NCBI RefSeq assembly: GCF_014930455.1
Contig: NZ_JAAIYO010000016.1
Location: 62,001-126,000 of the forward strand
Origin: Corallococcus soli
GTDB taxonomy: Bacteria; Myxococcota; Myxococcia; Myxococcales; Myxococcaceae
Reading direction: 5' to 3'
Length of the DNA: 64,000 nt
In this document: positions 19,818 through 29,013 of the stretch, one piece after another
Layout of the letters: every line of letters starts with the position of its first letter
How positions within the stretch are numbered: position 1 is the first letter of the stretch
The notes under the pieces: model-generated
Databases searched by the model: none
What the model saw: the letters and a program-made list of their open reading frames with translations, nothing else
What the model was told of the DNA's origin: nothing
Program-made: the position numbers and the translations under genes

Positions 19818-19893
19818 ACTCTGGAGCGACAGGACTTTCGGGTGGGTATGTGGCAGACACACCCCCAAAGCCCTGCACGCGGTCACGATGTAA

Positions 19894-19910
19894 TTGACAA
19901 CCGTTGTTGA
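19894..19910. promoter_or_regulatory. Palindrome, likely MarR operator between marR-type gene and efflux operon
   Basis: TTGACAAC-C-GTTGTTGA is an imperfect palindrome: six of eight positions in the half-sites match, with ACAAC/GTTGT perfect. It sits in the only AT-richer part of the 114-bp divergent region. On the plus strand TTGACA (19894-19899) is also a perfect -35 hexamer. A start near 19930 would give an almost leaderless marR mRNA, which fits the lack of a ribosome site before 19932. Confidence 0.55.
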
Positions 19911-19931
19911 ATGCAATGATCTCTTACGCCC

Positions 19932-20399
19932 ATGACCCTCGCTGAGCAAGTGGCATCAACGCGACGCGCAGTGGTCCGACTGCTCAGCCAGAAGGTTGGT
20001 GAGCAAACGGATCGGCCGCTGATGCAGCTGCTCGTGCTGAAGTACATCCACGTGCTGGACATCCACAGCCAGGCGCTCATCGCGGAGCGGCTGCTCATCG
20101 ACGCGCCCGCCGTGAGCCGGCTGGTGGATCGCCTGGAGGAGGATGGGCTGGTGGAGCGCCGCGCGGGGGAGAACCGCCGCTGCGTGCGCCTGGAGATCAC
20201 CGACGCGGGGCGCACGGAGTTCGACGCCCTCCAGCGCGCGACGGAGTGGCTGGATGACGAGGCCCGCGCGTGCCTGTCGCCCGGGGAGTTCGAGGAGCTG
20301 TCGCGCCTGCTGGTGAAGCTCCAGGGCGGCCTGTTCCAGAAGCTCGGCTCCGGGGCCCCGGGGAGCAACCCCTGCGGCGTTTCCCGCAAGGACGAATAG
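19932..20399 (+). CDS. MarR-family transcriptional regulator
   Basis: A 155-residue winged-helix repressor. The recognition part is HSQALIAERLLIDAPAVSRLVDRLE, followed by the wing EDGLVERRAGENRRCVRLEITDAG, a standard MarR signature. Members bind as dimers to short palindromes and usually release DNA when a phenolic or other ligand binds. Its position, divergent from a TolC-MFP-RND operon with a palindrome between, matches many known repressor/pump pairs. The ATG at 19932 has no Shine-Dalgarno sequence, so leaderless translation is possible. Confidence 0.9.
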   Translation: MTLAEQVASTRRAVVRLLSQKVGEQTDRPLMQLLVLKYIHVLDIHSQALIAERLLIDAPAVSRLVDRLEEDGLVERRAGENRRCVRLEITDAGRTEFDALQRATEWLDDEARACLSPGEFEELSRLLVKLQGGLFQKLGSGAPGSNPCGVSRKDE

Positions 20400-20499
20400 G
20401 GCCGCCTCCGCCGACCACCTGAAAGACGACGGGTGACGGCGGGACGGGAGCGGGCTTGTGCCCGGCGCCGGCCCACCGCCACCCGTGTGCGACGCTTCC

Positions 20500-20519
20500 G
20501 GGGGGGGAAGGGTGGAGGG
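20500..20519 (+). other. G-quadruplex-like G-run between convergent genes
   Basis: Eight Gs in a row (20500-20507), then AA, GGG, TGGA and GGG: four G-tracts on the plus strand, just before the 3' end of the minus-strand gene at 20527. It could fold into a quadruplex or slow polymerase; there is no direct proof. Confidence 0.35.
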
Positions 20520-20526
20520 TGGAGTC

Positions 20527-20820
20527 CTAGCGGTGACGGGGGATGTTGCGGGCCACGTGCAGGGCCCAGGCCTCCGCCGAGTCCAGCTCCGCGCGGGCGC
20601 TGGCGAAGCGATCCAGCGACTCGTCGGTGCCGTCGTTGGCGAAGATGGCGTCGTGCAGCTCCTTCTGCGCCCGCGTCAGCCGCAGGCTCGTCTGCAGCCA
20701 CAGCCGGGCCGCCATGCGCGGCGTGATGACGACCTGCGTGGGGTCCCACACCTCCAGGGCGGCGAAGTCGGCGGAAGACAGCTCCTCGTATCCAGCGGCC
20801 TGCTCGGTTCGTGCGTTCAT
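20527..20820 (-). CDS. Small hypothetical protein
   Basis: A 97-residue soluble protein starting MNARTEQAAGYEELSSADF. It has no signal peptide or membrane segment and is predicted largely helical (RLWLQTSLRLTRAQKELHDA, ASARAELDSAEAWALHVAR). I do not recognise a family. The ATG at 20820 lacks a clear ribosome site; an earlier start would add a low-complexity stretch. It is divergent from the pilus ATPase gene and may share its promoter region. Confidence 0.55.
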   Translation of the reverse strand: MNARTEQAAGYEELSSADFAALEVWDPTQVVITPRMAARLWLQTSLRLTRAQKELHDAIFANDGTDESLDRFASARAELDSAEAWALHVARNIPRHR

Positions 20821-20939
20821 GCCCGGATGTTCGCCACGGCCTCCAGGCAGGGCATCCGGGCCGCCTGGGCAGGTGGAAGGCCACTGGTGAGCAGTCGAGG
20901 ACAGTTCCATCATCCCCGGGGGTACTGTCCTTTCCTGTT

Positions 20940-20966
20940 TTGCGGGGAAGTTCAGTACAGTATGAT
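20940..20966 (+). promoter_or_regulatory. Possible sigma-70-type promoter for the pilus ATPase gene
   Basis: TATGAT at 20961-20966 matches the -10 consensus in five of six places, with TTGCGG at 20940-20945 as a short-spaced (15 bp) -35. TACTGT at 20923-20928 and ACAGTA at 20957-20962 are inverted copies flanking it and might be an operator. Confidence 0.35.
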
Positions 20967-21043
20967 TGGGGAAATGCTTCCCTCACTGCAATCCTGGAGT
21001 GGATCGAGCGCCTTCTCCTAGAATCCTCCGCTCCATCCGTGAA

Positions 21044-22132
21044 GTGCGAGGCATTGCCCTGGATCTGAACACCCTGAACAAGCTGCTCACCGTCGGCGTC
21101 CAGAATGGGGCCTCGGACATCCACTTCCGGCCCGGGGACCCCCCCATCTACCGGGTGAACGGGGTGCTGCGGCCGTTGAAGATGGAAAAGCTGCAAGCGG
21201 ATCACACCAAGCAGGTGGCCCTGCACGTGATGAATGATCCGCTGATGAAGGCGCAGGTGGACAGCGTGCAGGAGTGCGATTCCTCCTACAGCCTCCCGGG
21301 GGTGGCGCGCTTCCGGGTGAACATCTACCGGCAGCGGGGCTCGCTCGCCTGCATCCTGCGCATCATCCCGGACGAGATTCCCAGCATCGACGGCATGGGC
21401 CTGCCGCAGGTGCTCAAGACGATCGCCGGCAACGAGCGCGGGCTGGTGCTGGTGACGGGGGCGACGGGGTCCGGCAAGAGCTCCACGCTGGCGTCGATGA
21501 TCAACCACATCAACCACACGGAGAGCCTGCACATCCTCACCATCGAGGACCCCATCGAGTTCATCTACAAGAACGTGAAGTCCTCCATCTCCCAGCGGGA
21601 GATTGGCCCGGACACGCAGAACTTCGCCATCGCGCTGCGCGCGGCGCTGCGTCAGGACCCGGACGTCATCCTGGTGGGCGAGATGCGCGACACGGAGACC
21701 ATCGACATCGCGTTGAAGGCGTCGGAGACGGGCCACCTGGTGCTGTCCACGGTGCACACCACGGACGCGTCGCGCACCATCAACCGGCTGGTGTCGGTGT
21801 TCCCGGCGGAGGAGCAGACCATGGTGCGCATGCGCCTGGCGGACTGCCTCAAGGCCACCATCTCCCAGCGCCTGCTGCCGCGCGCCACCGGCAAGGGGCG
21901 CACGGTGGCGCTGGAGATCATGGTGCAGACGAAGACGGTGGAGCAGTACATCCGCGACGACCGCGCCAGCGAGCTGAAGGACGTCATCGAGAAGGGCCGC
22001 GACATGTTCGGCATGCAGTCCTTCGATCAGCACCTCACGCAGCTGTACCGCAACGGGGACATCACGCTGGAGACGGCGCAGAGCGCGGCCTCCAACCCGG
22101 CGGACTTCCAGCGCGCGCTCGAATTCGACTGA
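21044..22132 (+). CDS. PilT/PilU-family type IV pilus retraction ATPase paralogue
   Basis: A 362-residue hexameric ATPase that powers pilus retraction or a related secretion-type motor. All GspE/PilT motifs are present: Walker A GATGSGKSST, Asp box ILTIEDPIEF, Walker B DPDVILVGEMRD and His box GHLVLSTVHT. The N-terminal PAS-like part (ASDIHFRPGDPPIYRVNG) is typical. The C-terminal region reads ELKDVIEKGRDMFGMQSFDQ rather than the AIRNLIRE box of main PilT, so it is probably one of the extra myxobacterial PilT copies. No pil genes are adjacent. The GTG at 21044 is the best in-frame start, but the ribosome site is weak. Confidence 0.85.
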   Translation: MRGIALDLNTLNKLLTVGVQNGASDIHFRPGDPPIYRVNGVLRPLKMEKLQADHTKQVALHVMNDPLMKAQVDSVQECDSSYSLPGVARFRVNIYRQRGSLACILRIIPDEIPSIDGMGLPQVLKTIAGNERGLVLVTGATGSGKSSTLASMINHINHTESLHILTIEDPIEFIYKNVKSSISQREIGPDTQNFAIALRAALRQDPDVILVGEMRDTETIDIALKASETGHLVLSTVHTTDASRTINRLVSVFPAEEQTMVRMRLADCLKATISQRLLPRATGKGRTVALEIMVQTKTVEQYIRDDRASELKDVIEKGRDMFGMQSFDQHLTQLYRNGDITLETAQSAASNPADFQRALEFD

Positions 22133-22149
22133 GCGCGCGCCGCGGGGCC

Positions 22150-22959
22150 TCAGCCCTCCCCGGACGCCGGGGAGGCGCTGGGGGCGAAGGAGTCTTCGGC
22201 CACCTTGCGCATGTAGTTGCGCGCCCAGCCGGGGAACAGGCCGGACAGGAACACGAAGGTGCGATTGCCGGAGCCGGAGACGTGCATGGCGGGGGTTTCC
22301 AGCGTGGCGTGCACCGCCTCGTCGGCCACCTCCTCCGGGGTCTGCAGCGGCACGTGGGTGAGCTTGAGCTCCAGGGCGCGCTCGGTGCTGGTGTGGCCGG
22401 GGACGAAGAGCACCACGCGCACGCCCTGCGGCTCCACCTCGCCGCGCAGCGCGTGGGAGAAGATGCTCAGCGCGGCCTTCGTGGCGCTGTAGTTGGCCTC
22501 CGTGGGGTAGGCCACGTGGCCCAGCACGGAGCTGACGTTGACGATGATGCCGTCCTTGCGCTCCAGCATCCGGGGCAGCACCGCGCGCACCATGCGCAGC
22601 GCGCCGAAGTAGTTGACCTCCATCTCCATGCGCCCCTGGGCCGGGTCCTGCTCCAGGAAGGGCTGCTGGAAGTAGAGGCCCGCGTTGTTGACGAGCACGT
22701 CGATGGGGCCGTGCGCCGCGTGGGCCGCCTCCACGGCGGTGCGCACTGACGCGTCGTCGGTGAGATCCAGCTCGTGGTGCCAGGTCTGGCCACCGGCGGC
22801 GCGCACGGCCTCCGCGGCCTGGGCCAGGGTCGCCATCTTGCGGCTCATCATCAGGACGCGGGCCCCGGCCTTCGCGTACGCGTGGGCCATGGCCAGACCG
22901 ATGCCGCGGTTGGCGCCGGTGATGAGCACGTTCTTGTTCTGCAGGGAGGCAGTGGTCAT
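22150..22959 (-). CDS. Short-chain dehydrogenase/reductase
   Basis: A 269-residue NAD(P)-dependent oxidoreductase of the classical SDR family. The Rossmann motif TGANRGIG, the NNAG tetrad and the catalytic Ser-Tyr-Lys set (NVSSVLGHVAYPTEANYSATK) are all there. The C-terminal extension (FVFLSGLFPGWARNYMRKVA) is slightly hydrophobic. The substrate is unknown. The ATG at 22959 starts MTTASLQNKNVLITG. Its 3' end faces that of the pilus ATPase with only 17 bases between. Confidence 0.88.
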   Translation of the reverse strand: MTTASLQNKNVLITGANRGIGLAMAHAYAKAGARVLMMSRKMATLAQAAEAVRAAGGQTWHHELDLTDDASVRTAVEAAHAAHGPIDVLVNNAGLYFQQPFLEQDPAQGRMEMEVNYFGALRMVRAVLPRMLERKDGIIVNVSSVLGHVAYPTEANYSATKAALSIFSHALRGEVEPQGVRVVLFVPGHTSTERALELKLTHVPLQTPEEVADEAVHATLETPAMHVSGSGNRTFVFLSGLFPGWARNYMRKVAEDSFAPSASPASGEG

Positions 22960-22984
22960 GCGCGCCACCCTAGACGCGCAAGCC

Positions 22985-22997
22985 CACACCCGGTGTG
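22985..22997. promoter_or_regulatory. 13-bp palindrome upstream of the dehydrogenase gene
   Basis: CACAC-CCG-GTGTG, arms perfect, lies 26 bases before the dehydrogenase start. The position fits a repressor site. No regulator is encoded next door. Confidence 0.35.
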
Positions 22998-23105
22998 ATT
23001 CCTTTCATGCCTGGCAAGGATTGCGCATGGCGACCCTCGCATGGGCTGATGCATTGCAGCGCCCGTGCTTCTTTTCCGCCCGGGTCGCAGGGGGCTGCTC
23101 CCGTG

Positions 23106-24740
<1,635 letters not shown>

Positions 24741-24812
24741 CGCGTCGCGTCTCTCACGGGAAGGGTGGAACGTGGAACGAGGGGGCGGGCAGCAGGTGCC
24801 CGGCGGGGGACT

Positions 24813-25376
24813 CTACCGGGCCTCTTCCCGGGGTGGCACCACGTAGAGGTACACCGGGGTGCGGTACAGGTCGTCCAGGCGCACGGAGCGCACGGGCGTC
24901 CACCCCCGGAGCCCGAAGGTGTGGCTGAGGATGTGGGCGCCCTCGGGCAGCTCGGCGGCGAAGCGGGGCTCCAGGCGCGCCATGATGCCCGGGGACAGGT
25001 AGCAGACGACGCAGGTTGCGTCCCGGAAGGACGCACGGAAGAAGTCCGCGCGGTGCAGGGTGAGGTTCGCGCGGGGGAAGAGGCGCTGGCGCAGCCGGGA
25101 GAAGGCGTAGGGCAGCCAGGACAGCTCGTAGGCGACGACGCGGGCCTGGGGACGGTGGTCGGCCAGCAGGAAGGCCACGTCCCCCCAGCCCGCGCCCAGG
25201 TCCAGCACGGTGCCCTGAAGGGGGTCCGGGAGCATCGCGAGCAGGGCCCGCCGCACCCGGGGCGAGCTGGGCATGGGGGGCGCGCCGGTGCGCAGCGTGG
25301 ACACGACGATGGACAGCGCCCCCACGAGGAGCACCGCCCAGAGCAGCAGGTAGAGGAGGGTGCCCGTCGTGCTCAC
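24813..25376 (-). CDS. Membrane-anchored class I SAM-dependent methyltransferase
   Basis: A 187-residue protein with one N-terminal membrane helix (LLYLLLWAVLLVGALSIVV). A Rossmann SAM-binding site follows: motif I VLDLGAGWGDVAF, then RVVAYELSWLP with the acidic end of strand 2, and ATCVVCYLSPGIM as motif IV. The substrate is not readable. GTG at 25376. It stands between the fumarase gene and a tiny membrane protein gene on the same strand. Confidence 0.75.
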   Translation of the reverse strand: MSTTGTLLYLLLWAVLLVGALSIVVSTLRTGAPPMPSSPRVRRALLAMLPDPLQGTVLDLGAGWGDVAFLLADHRPQARVVAYELSWLPYAFSRLRQRLFPRANLTLHRADFFRASFRDATCVVCYLSPGIMARLEPRFAAELPEGAHILSHTFGLRGWTPVRSVRLDDLYRTPVYLYVVPPREEAR

Positions 25377-25415
25377 CGGGCGCGCATCATCGCAAAGGAC
25401 CGGGGACTTGGGGCC

Positions 25416-25586
25416 CTACTTGCGCGGGAGGTTCCCCGCGTCCGCATGGCGCACGGGCGAGGGCGGTGGGGGCTTCACCTGCGTGTTGGCAGGGGCCGGC
25501 CGGGTGTCCTCGAAGACGGCCTGGCCCAACATGAAGCAGAAGGCCGCCCCCACGCAGAGTGTCATCACGTTCCAGTAGTACGCCAT
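25416..25586 (-). CDS. Small single-pass membrane protein, unknown
   Basis: A 56-residue protein with one hydrophobic segment (VMTLCVGAAFCFMLGQAVF) and a proline-rich polar tail ending HADAGNLPRK. No family is recognised. The ATG at 25586 is used; a GTG at 25598 would add four residues. It is 39 bases upstream of the methyltransferase start on the same strand and may be co-transcribed with it. Confidence 0.5.
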   Translation of the reverse strand: MAYYWNVMTLCVGAAFCFMLGQAVFEDTRPAPANTQVKPPPPSPVRHADAGNLPRK

Positions 25587-25640
25587 GGGGCCTGACACGA
25601 AGCACGGACCGTGCCGTCCGGGTGGCGCACTCGGGAGGCG

Positions 25641-25656
25641 GGGGTCGGACGACCCC
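25641..25656 (-). terminator. Short hairpin after the MFS gene
   Basis: GGGGTC (25641-25646) pairs with GACCCC (25651-25656) across GGAC, 18 bases beyond the stop of the minus-strand MFS gene. There is no T-run. A second palindrome, GCACGG-A-CCGTGC at 25602-25614, lies closer to the small gene. Confidence 0.4.
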
Positions 25657-25673
25657 GGCTGTGTCCCTTCGCG

Positions 25674-26999
25674 CTACAGCGGCGGACCCGGGCGTTGCCC
25701 CCCAGGCAACAGCGCCCCCACGCGCCGTTCATCCGTGGAGGGCGCGGAGTCGGCGGGTTCGGGCGGGGGCCGCCAGGCGGCGGACTCCAGGCGGTCCACG
25801 TTGCGCAGCTCCGGGAAGAGCCACGCCCAGAGGCCCACGACGACGAGCGTGCCCACGGCGCCAATCACCACGGCGTTCACGGCGCCCAGCCCTTCGGCGA
25901 ACGAGCCCGCGCGGAACTCGCCCAGCTCGTTGGAGGCGCCAATGCACATCGTGTTCACCGCGCCCACGCGGCCCCGCATGTCGTCTGGCGTGGAGACCAG
26001 CTCCAGCGTGTGGCGCACCACCACGCTCACCATGTCCGCGGCCCCGGCGATGGCGAGCGCCACGAGCGACAGGGGCAGGGACGTGCTCAGGCCGAACACC
26101 AGCGTGGCCGCGCCGAACACCGCCACCGCGCCGAACATCTTCCACCCGGCACGGCCGCCCAGCGGACGGAAGGCGAGCAGCACCGCCACCACCGCGGCCC
26201 CCGCGGCCGGAGCGCTGCGCAGCAGGCCCAGGCCCCAGGGCCCGGTGTGCAGCACGTCGCGCGCGTAGATGGGCAGGAGCGCCACCGCGCCGCCCAGCAG
26301 CACGGCGAACAGGTCCAACGTGAGGCTGCCCAGCAGCAGGCGCTTCTGGCGCACGAACCGGAGGCCCGCGACGAGCGTGGCCAGGGAGATGGGCTCGCGC
26401 GACGCGCTGCCCGTGCGGACCTTGAGCGAGAGGATCCACACCACCGTGAGCGCGCACAGCGACGCGGACGCGATGTAGACGCCCTTGCCGCCCAGCCACC
26501 CGTACAGCAGGCCGCCCACGGCGGGGCCCGCGATGGTGGCCACCTGCCAGGTGGTGGAGTTCACCGCCACCGCGCGCGTCAGCTCTTCCGGGGGCACCAG
26601 GTACGGCGTGAGCGCGGAGCCCGCGGGCGCGTAGAAGGCGCGCGCCGTTCCGAACAGCACCAGCACCCCGTAGACGAACCGCACGTCGGTGACGTGGCCC
26701 AGCGTGAAGGACAGCAGCAGCAGGCTGCACACCAGCATGACGGCCTGGCAGATGGCCAGGATGCGGCGGCGGTCGTAGCGGTCCGCCACCTGTCCGCCCA
26801 GCAGGCTGAAGGCGAGGAAGGGGACGAACTGCGCCAGGCCCGTGTAGCCCAGCGCGAGCGCGCTGCCGGTCAGCTCATACACCTGCCAGCCGATGGCCAC
26901 CGATTCAATCTGCGCCGCGAGCACCGCGCACAGACGGGCGACCTGATACAGCCGGAAGTCGCGGTGACGGAAGACGGACGTGCCGAGGGCGTTGGCCAT
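25674..26999 (-). CDS. MFS exporter (EntS-like)
   Basis: A 441-residue inner-membrane protein with about twelve hydrophobic helices. It begins FRHRDFRLYQVARLCAVLAAQ and holds the MFS loop motif GGQVADRYDRRR. The pattern STTWQVATIAGPAVGGLLYG plus MRGRVGAVNTMCIGASNELGEF is characteristic of the EntS/enterobactin-exporter and macrolide-efflux branch. The substrate is unknown. ATG at 26999. It follows the IPNS-like oxygenase gene on the same strand after a hairpin, so joint transcription is uncertain. Confidence 0.85.
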   Translation of the reverse strand: MANALGTSVFRHRDFRLYQVARLCAVLAAQIESVAIGWQVYELTGSALALGYTGLAQFVPFLAFSLLGGQVADRYDRRRILAICQAVMLVCSLLLLSFTLGHVTDVRFVYGVLVLFGTARAFYAPAGSALTPYLVPPEELTRAVAVNSTTWQVATIAGPAVGGLLYGWLGGKGVYIASASLCALTVVWILSLKVRTGSASREPISLATLVAGLRFVRQKRLLLGSLTLDLFAVLLGGAVALLPIYARDVLHTGPWGLGLLRSAPAAGAAVVAVLLAFRPLGGRAGWKMFGAVAVFGAATLVFGLSTSLPLSLVALAIAGAADMVSVVVRHTLELVSTPDDMRGRVGAVNTMCIGASNELGEFRAGSFAEGLGAVNAVVIGAVGTLVVVGLWAWLFPELRNVDRLESAAWRPPPEPADSAPSTDERRVGALLPGGQRPGPPL

Positions 27000-27057
27000 G
27001 CTGGGCCGCGCTGTAACGCAGCCCGTCCTCCACCGCCAGCCACAAGGCGTGGCGGCC

Positions 27058-27083
27058 CCGGAGCCGCCCTGGGGCGGCTTCGG
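27058..27083 (-). terminator. Hairpin after the IPNS-like gene
   Basis: CCGGAGCCGCC (27058-27068) pairs with GGCGGCTTCGG (27073-27083), eleven pairs with one wobble and a 4-base loop. It lies 17 bases past the stop codon, without a T-run. Confidence 0.5.
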
Positions 27084-27099
27084 AGCCCGGTGGCCCGGC

Positions 27100-28206
27100 C
27101 TACGAGGTGGCGCGCATCTGGTTGAGCCGGTCGTAGTGGCGGTAGCCCAGCTTGTTGAGCGCGGCGGGCGGCGCGAGGCCGATGTCCACCAGCGTCTTGA
27201 TGTCGTACGTGCCCGCGAGCACCGGGGGCGCGTAGTTGCCCACCGCCTCCGGCGTGCGGAAGCCCGGCAGCGGGAAGAGCACCGTGCTGGTGTGCACGTG
27301 CATGAAGTGCGCGGCGGACTGGCGCTGCCACCCGGGCACGCCCGGCGCGGTGATGACGTGCGGCGTGGCGAGGAAGGTGCCGCCGGTGAGGATCTCCAGC
27401 TGCTGGCCCACCTGCGCCACGATGCAGCCCGCGGGCGCGGTGCCGCGCACCATCTGGCCCTGCGGCGCGTCCGCCGTCGCGCGCGTGCGCAGGTACAGCC
27501 CGCTCTGGTCATCCGGCTTCGGCGCTGGACGGCCCTCGGGGCTCAGGAACCGGCCGCCGGGCAGCAGCGTCAGCAGGTTGAAGTCGGTGTGCTCCTCGCC
27601 CCAGAGGATGCCGGTGTTCACCTGCGACGGCCCCAGGGGCAGGTACTGGAGGGCGCGCGTGACGTGGGGCGCCCTGTCGCAGAAGTCGGTGAAGGTGGCC
27701 TCCGGCAGCTTCAGCGCCAGGGCGGAGCCGCGCAGCAGCTTGAGGCCGGCCTCGTGCAGCGCGCGGCCCATGGTGAGCAGGCCGTCCTGGAAGTACGGCG
27801 GCGCGTCCGGGGGCCAGATGTTCTCCGGGTACAGCTCCGGGAACTCCAGCGCGGACTGCGCGTCGGTGGGCGTGGGCGACGCGAAGTAGCACTCCTTGAA
27901 GTCCGGCTGCCCGTTGCCGGCGACGGCGACCTCCGTGTTGGGAGGCGTCCAGCCGCGCTGGTACCAGAGGTCCGCGCGGCCCAGGGGGCGCTTCGCGGCT
28001 TCGGGCAGGGCCACGAACGTGGAGAACGCGTCGTAGAAGCGCTCCAGCGCCGCCGCGTCCACGCCGTGGTTCTTCACGAACACGAGGCCGAAGACGCCAA
28101 AGGCCTCGCGCAGTGCCGCCGCGGCCCGCTCGAGGCGGGCCGGTTCGCCCGACGCGAGGTCCGCGAGGTCGACCGTCGGGATGTGGATCGAGGAGGTGTC
28201 CGCCAT
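27100..28206 (-). CDS. Isopenicillin N synthase-like 2-oxoglutarate/Fe(II) oxygenase
   Basis: A 368-residue cytosolic oxygenase. The N-terminal part (IHIPTVDLADLASGEPARL... FVKNHGVD) is the DIOX_N module. Iron ligands are H206, D208 (GEEHTDFNLL) and H283 (TPHVITAPG), with RQS (R295) for the carboxylate of 2-oxoglutarate. This places it in the broad family of isopenicillin N synthase, ACC oxidase and plant dioxygenases. No peptide synthetase lies nearby, so antibiotic synthesis is not implied. ATG at 28206. Confidence 0.85.
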   Translation of the reverse strand: MADTSSIHIPTVDLADLASGEPARLERAAAALREAFGVFGLVFVKNHGVDAAALERFYDAFSTFVALPEAAKRPLGRADLWYQRGWTPPNTEVAVAGNGQPDFKECYFASPTPTDAQSALEFPELYPENIWPPDAPPYFQDGLLTMGRALHEAGLKLLRGSALALKLPEATFTDFCDRAPHVTRALQYLPLGPSQVNTGILWGEEHTDFNLLTLLPGGRFLSPEGRPAPKPDDQSGLYLRTRATADAPQGQMVRGTAPAGCIVAQVGQQLEILTGGTFLATPHVITAPGVPGWQRQSAAHFMHVHTSTVLFPLPGFRTPEAVGNYAPPVLAGTYDIKTLVDIGLAPPAALNKLGYRHYDRLNQMRATS

Positions 28207-28309
28207 GGTGGGCCCAGGTGTATCGCGCCCGGGCCCGCCTGAGGAGGGGGACGATGCCTGTCCGCTTGAGGGACGACACCCGCTTCCCGGGAAATCCGGG
28301 AGCAGGCCG

Positions 28310-28927
28310 TCAGCGTGCGGTGAGCGTCACGTCCACCGGGGCGCACGTCACCGGGGTGGACTTGTAGTCGCCGCCCGGCCGGGGCACGTCCTCCTGGCGC
28401 GTGGCGACGTCCATCAATTCGTCGCGGAAGGTGATGCGGTAGGTGCCCGGCTTCTTGAAGTCATACGCCTGCGTCACCTCCACGCGGTTCTGGGCCGTCG
28501 CGCCCGGGGCGATGGCCTCGTAGCTGGAGGCGGAGGGCGCGGCGCGCTTCACCATGGGGCCCTGGTACTCCACCTCCGTCCCGTCGCGGGTGACCTGAAA
28601 TACGGTGCCCAGGATGCCCTCCAGCGGCGTCTGCCACTTCAGCACCCAGAGCGGCTGCGCGGAGCGGTTGGTGAGCGTGAACAGCACCTCCACCGGCTCG
28701 CCCACGCGGGCCTTGGCGGGAGCGCTCAGGGCGCATTCCAGGTTCGGGGTCGTCACGGCGGCGGGCTCCGGGGTGGGCGGGGGCGAGGTGGGCGGAGGCG
28801 AGGTCGGCGGGGCCGCGGCGACGGGGGCCTGCTGCGCGGGCTGCTCCGCGGGCTTCGGGGTACAGGCGGTGACGCTGGCGGCGGACAGCACCGCGAGCCA
28901 TGCGAGGTTCTTTCGTCCCAGCCCCAT
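28310..28927 (-). CDS. Lipoprotein made of the N-terminal domain found in the adjacent M35 protease
   Basis: A 205-residue lipoprotein: signal LAVLSAASVTAC with a lipobox, a long P/A/T-rich spacer with three PPPTSP-type repeats, then a beta-sandwich (about residues 60-180). That domain aligns with the N-terminal domain of the neighbouring metalloprotease through shared words such as LTN-S-P, LKW/HKW, RDG--V-Y-G, KR, APG and GTY-I-. The protease domain itself is missing. A strong terminator separates the two genes, so this one has its own promoter. It might act as a membrane-held inhibitor or chaperone of the protease, or be an independent surface protein. Confidence 0.75.
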   Translation of the reverse strand: MGLGRKNLAWLAVLSAASVTACTPKPAEQPAQQAPVAAAPPTSPPPTSPPPTPEPAAVTTPNLECALSAPAKARVGEPVEVLFTLTNRSAQPLWVLKWQTPLEGILGTVFQVTRDGTEVEYQGPMVKRAAPSASSYEAIAPGATAQNRVEVTQAYDFKKPGTYRITFRDELMDVATRQEDVPRPGGDYKSTPVTCAPVDVTLTAR

Positions 28928-28950
28928 GACGTGACGCTCCTTGTGCTCGT

Positions 28951-28991
28951 GAAAAAAGAAGGGGGCGCGAGGCGTTGGCGCCCGCGCCCCC
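28951..28991 (-). terminator. Intrinsic terminator of the M35 protease gene
   Basis: On the minus strand a perfect 9-bp stem GGGGGCGCG/CGCGCCCCC (28983-28991 with 28961-28969) is followed by TTCTTTTTTC. It is the most classical rho-independent terminator in the window. Confidence 0.85.
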
Positions 28992-29013
28992 CGGTCAACG
29001 GACCTGCGTCACC

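Noticed and set aside
25602-25614. GCACGG-A-CCGTGC palindrome as an operator
   Set aside because: It lies close to a GTG/ATG of a tiny gene, and alternative pairing (CGGAC/GTCCG) is equally good. It may be chance in GC-rich DNA.
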